This document shows positions 7,191 through 8,877 of a stretch of DNA of 8,877 nucleotides, piece after piece. Numbering within the stretch: position 1 is the stretch's first letter; every line of letters starts with the position of its first letter. The DNA comes from LCIL01 sp041480845 (lineage in GTDB: Bacteria > Patescibacteriota > Microgenomatia > UBA8517): positions 1 to 8,877 of the forward strand of contig JBGPAU010000021.1 in the NCBI GenBank assembly GCA_041480845.1, written 5' to 3'. The notes beneath the pieces were generated by a model. It was not told the origin of the DNA. It was given only the letters and a program-made list of their open reading frames with translations, and searched no databases. The translations under genes were made by a program, and so were the position numbers.

Positions 7191-7199
7191 TGCTACAAT
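7191..7199 (+). promoter_or_regulatory. Extended -10 promoter for the Wzy/ligase-like gene
   Basis: TGC-TACAAT (hexamer 7194-7199) matches the extended -10 pattern TGn plus 5 of 6 bases of TATAAT. The -35 region at 16-18 bases is only T-rich, which is tolerated with an extended -10. The hexamer ends 8 bases before GTG 7208, so the mRNA would start at or very close to the initiation codon. It shares a 72-base intergenic region (7136-7207) with the divergent mreB promoter. Confidence 0.45.
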
Positions 7200-7207
7200 C
7201 GATAGTT

Positions 7208-8877
7208 GTGAAGACATTCGAAAAAATAATTTTCTGGCAATTTTCCCTTCTTCTTTTTTTGGTTCCATTAATTTTGTGGCCTTTTACTTCTGAAGTTTTT
7301 GAATTCAACAAGATGGTTTTGGTTTACATTCTGACAATTTTGACAGCAAGTACTTGGGTAATTAACATGATTGTAGAAAAGAAGTTTATATTCCGTCGCA
7401 CAATATTGGATATTCCTCTTTTGGTATTTCTTGGGTCACAACTTTTTTCCACATTATTATCCATCGATCCGGGAACCTCGTGGTTTGGATATTATTCAAG
7501 ATTCAACGGCGGAATGTTTTCCATTATCTCCTACTGCCTGCTCTATTGGGGCTTCGTAACCTATTTCGATACCAAAAGGGCTATCAAATTAATTTACGTG
7601 ACTTTCGTTTCAGCAACCATCGTTTCTGCTTTTGGAGTAATGGAGCATTTCGGAATTGACAAAAAAATCTGGGTTCAGGACGTGCAATCCAGAATCTTCT
7701 CAACCCTCGGGCAACCAAACTGGCTGGCATCATGGCTTATTGGATTAATGCCGATCGTGTGGGCTTTTATGCTTAACACAAAACAAAATCTGAAATCCAA
7801 AAGTTTTTGGGTATATTTTTCTTTGTCCGTATTACTTTTCTGGACATTGATTTTTACAAAATCCAGATCCGGCATAGCCGGGTTTGGGGTTATGTATTTA
7901 GTGTTCTGGATCGGCTATTTTTGGACAAACAAAAGCGAATTGAAAAAATATTTGATCCCGTTTATCATAATCAGTTCCTCACTTTTTATCATTTGTCTAA
8001 TCTCCGGAACTCAATTCACGCCGAGTATCGGTAAAATATTTAGCAAATCTACAAGTACTCAAGTACCGGTAGCGCCATCCGGAGGAACGGCTCTTGAAAC
8101 CGGTGGTACCGAGTCCAGCGCAATAAGAAAAATTGTTTGGAAAGGAGCAGTCCAGGTTTGGCTCCACTATCCCATATTCGGCACCGGAGTGGAAACTTTT
8201 GCATATTCATATTACTTATACCGCCCCGCGGAACACAATTCGACATCCGAGTGGGATTTTATTTATAACAAGGCCCATAACGAATATCTTAATTTCGCGG
8301 CAAATAGTGGCACGGTCGGAATTTTAGCTTATCTAATCTTGATTGGTTTTTCGATATTCCTAATACTCAAACTCAAAAATCAAAACCCGGAATTTAACAA
8401 CATCCCAAATTTGAAATTTGCACTTTTAGCCGGCTACGCCAGTCTTCTATTCACTAATTTCTTCGGCTTCTCTGTCGTTCCGACCCAACTGGAGTTTTTC
8501 CTATTCCCCGCGATTGCGTTAGCATTTACGAAAAATGAAGAAGTAAAAGCAAAAAGAGAAAATCTTTCGGTATCAAACACCCCAAAGGCTGCCGTCGGCA
8601 CGGTTTTACTTTTTGCCTCTTATCTAATATTCCTTACCTGCCGCTACTGGTATGCCGATTATCTTTACGCCTCAGGTAAGGGCTACAACTCTATAAATAA
8701 ACCCGACGTTGCAACAAAGTACTTAGTGCAGGCAATAAATCTGGAGCCGAATCAGCCCCTTTACCATAGCGAGGTTTCGTCCTCTTATGCACGCATAGCT
8801 GTTGCCTTCAATCAGCAAAAACAGGTAGATCAGGTAACCCAATTTTCCAATTTGGCTATTGCCGAAATCAACAAGGC
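7208..8877 (+). CDS. O-antigen ligase/Wzy-type polytopic membrane protein with C-terminal TPR-like region (3' end cut)
   Basis: It likely polymerises or transfers a lipid-linked glycan outside the membrane (WaaL/Wzy/PglL-like superfamily). 556 codons are open from GTG 7208 to the edge. Hydrophobic helices start at residues 7-24, 37-54, 67-84 and about 103-119; in all about 10-12 segments can be seen. Family signs are YSRFNGG (96-102), TKSRSG with R220, a large outer loop carrying R307 (AIRKIVW), HYPIFGTG (320-327) and H357 (KAHNEYLNF). The Arg/His pair in the Wzy_C loop matches residues important in this family. After the last helix (about 463-478) a soluble helical region has a TPR-like unit (about 483-556, including ATKYLVQAINLEPNQPLYHS) that continues off the window. 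GTG is preferred because the first helix begins at residue 7 and the next in-frame ATG is at residue 36. GTG 7190 would overlap the -10 box. The exact substrate cannot be told. Confidence 0.85.
   Translation, partial: MKTFEKIIFWQFSLLLFLVPLILWPFTSEVFEFNKMVLVYILTILTASTWVINMIVEKKFIFRRTILDIPLLVFLGSQLFSTLLSIDPGTSWFGYYSRFNGGMFSIISYCLLYWGFVTYFDTKRAIKLIYVTFVSATIVSAFGVMEHFGIDKKIWVQDVQSRIFSTLGQPNWLASWLIGLMPIVWAFMLNTKQNLKSKSFWVYFSLSVLLFWTLIFTKSRSGIAGFGVMYLVFWIGYFWTNKSELKKYLIPFIIISSSLFIICLISGTQFTPSIGKIFSKSTSTQVPVAPSGGTALETGGTESSAIRKIVWKGAVQVWLHYPIFGTGVETFAYSYYLYRPAEHNSTSEWDFIYNKAHNEYLNFAANSGTVGILAYLILIGFSIFLILKLKNQNPEFNNIPNLKFALLAGYASLLFTNFFGFSVVPTQLEFFLFPAIALAFTKNEEVKAKRENLSVSNTPKAAVGTVLLFASYLIFLTCRYWYADYLYASGKGYNSINKPDVATKYLVQAINLEPNQPLYHSEVSSSYARIAVAFNQQKQVDQVTQFSNLAIAEINK

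Noticed and set aside
7190..7192. Upstream in-frame GTG as the start of the Wzy-like gene
   Set aside because: It would place the start inside the extended -10 element and add residues before an already suitable N-terminal membrane helix.
7675..8246. Short minus-strand frames (7675-7875 and 8049-8246) inside the Wzy-like gene
   Set aside because: They are antisense to a clean 556-codon frame with clear membrane and family features.
1..8877. CRISPR array, tRNA/rRNA, insertion sequence, or use of an alternative genetic code
   Set aside because: No regularly spaced repeats, no tRNA-like sequence, no transposase or terminal inverted repeats were seen. No in-frame TGA occurs in any of the genes, arguing against the TGA-glycine code of some candidate phyla.

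Overview
The window is a compact bacterial chromosome segment of moderate-to-low GC content. It carries six genes on the minus strand and one divergent gene on the plus strand, with almost no non-coding DNA. The longest gene-free stretch is 72 bases. No gene has an in-frame TGA, so the standard bacterial code applies. The tiny spacers, short informational proteins, the mreB-pbp2 and dprA-topA pairings, and a membrane Wzy/ligase-type protein with a TPR tail all suggest a Candidate Phyla Radiation (Patescibacteria) genome, perhaps Microgenomates-like. That placement is inference from style and content; no ribosomal marker is present.

Layout, in minus-strand transcription order from the right: mreB (7135-6047), 8 bases, a class B penicillin-binding protein of the PBP2 type (6038-4404), 42 bases, dprA (4361-3278, reading frame broken twice), 1 base, topA (3276-1318), 50 bases, a divergent thymidylate synthase-family gene (1267-317), 1 base, and a type II thymidine kinase (315-1, cut by the window edge). 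On the plus strand, a polytopic O-antigen ligase/Wzy-like protein starts at 7208 and runs off the right edge.

The genes fall into functional pairs. MreB and PBP2 are parts of the elongation machinery for the lateral wall. DprA loads RecA onto incoming single-stranded DNA, and TopA relaxes negative supercoils. The thymidylate synthase-like enzyme and thymidine kinase would give the de novo and salvage routes to dTMP. The divergent membrane protein probably polymerises or transfers a lipid-linked surface glycan.

Three observations deserve most attention. (1) dprA is interrupted by two same-direction single-base offsets within about 50 bases, both at short homopolymers. (2) Every gene not tightly coupled to an upstream gene has a -10-like hexamer only about 4-9 bases before its first start codon and no convincing Shine-Dalgarno sequence, which suggests leaderless or nearly leaderless mRNAs. 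(3) A perfect 10-bp hairpin with a 3-base loop lies over the last codons of pbp2. I see no mobile element, CRISPR array, tRNA, rRNA or clearly new multi-gene system.
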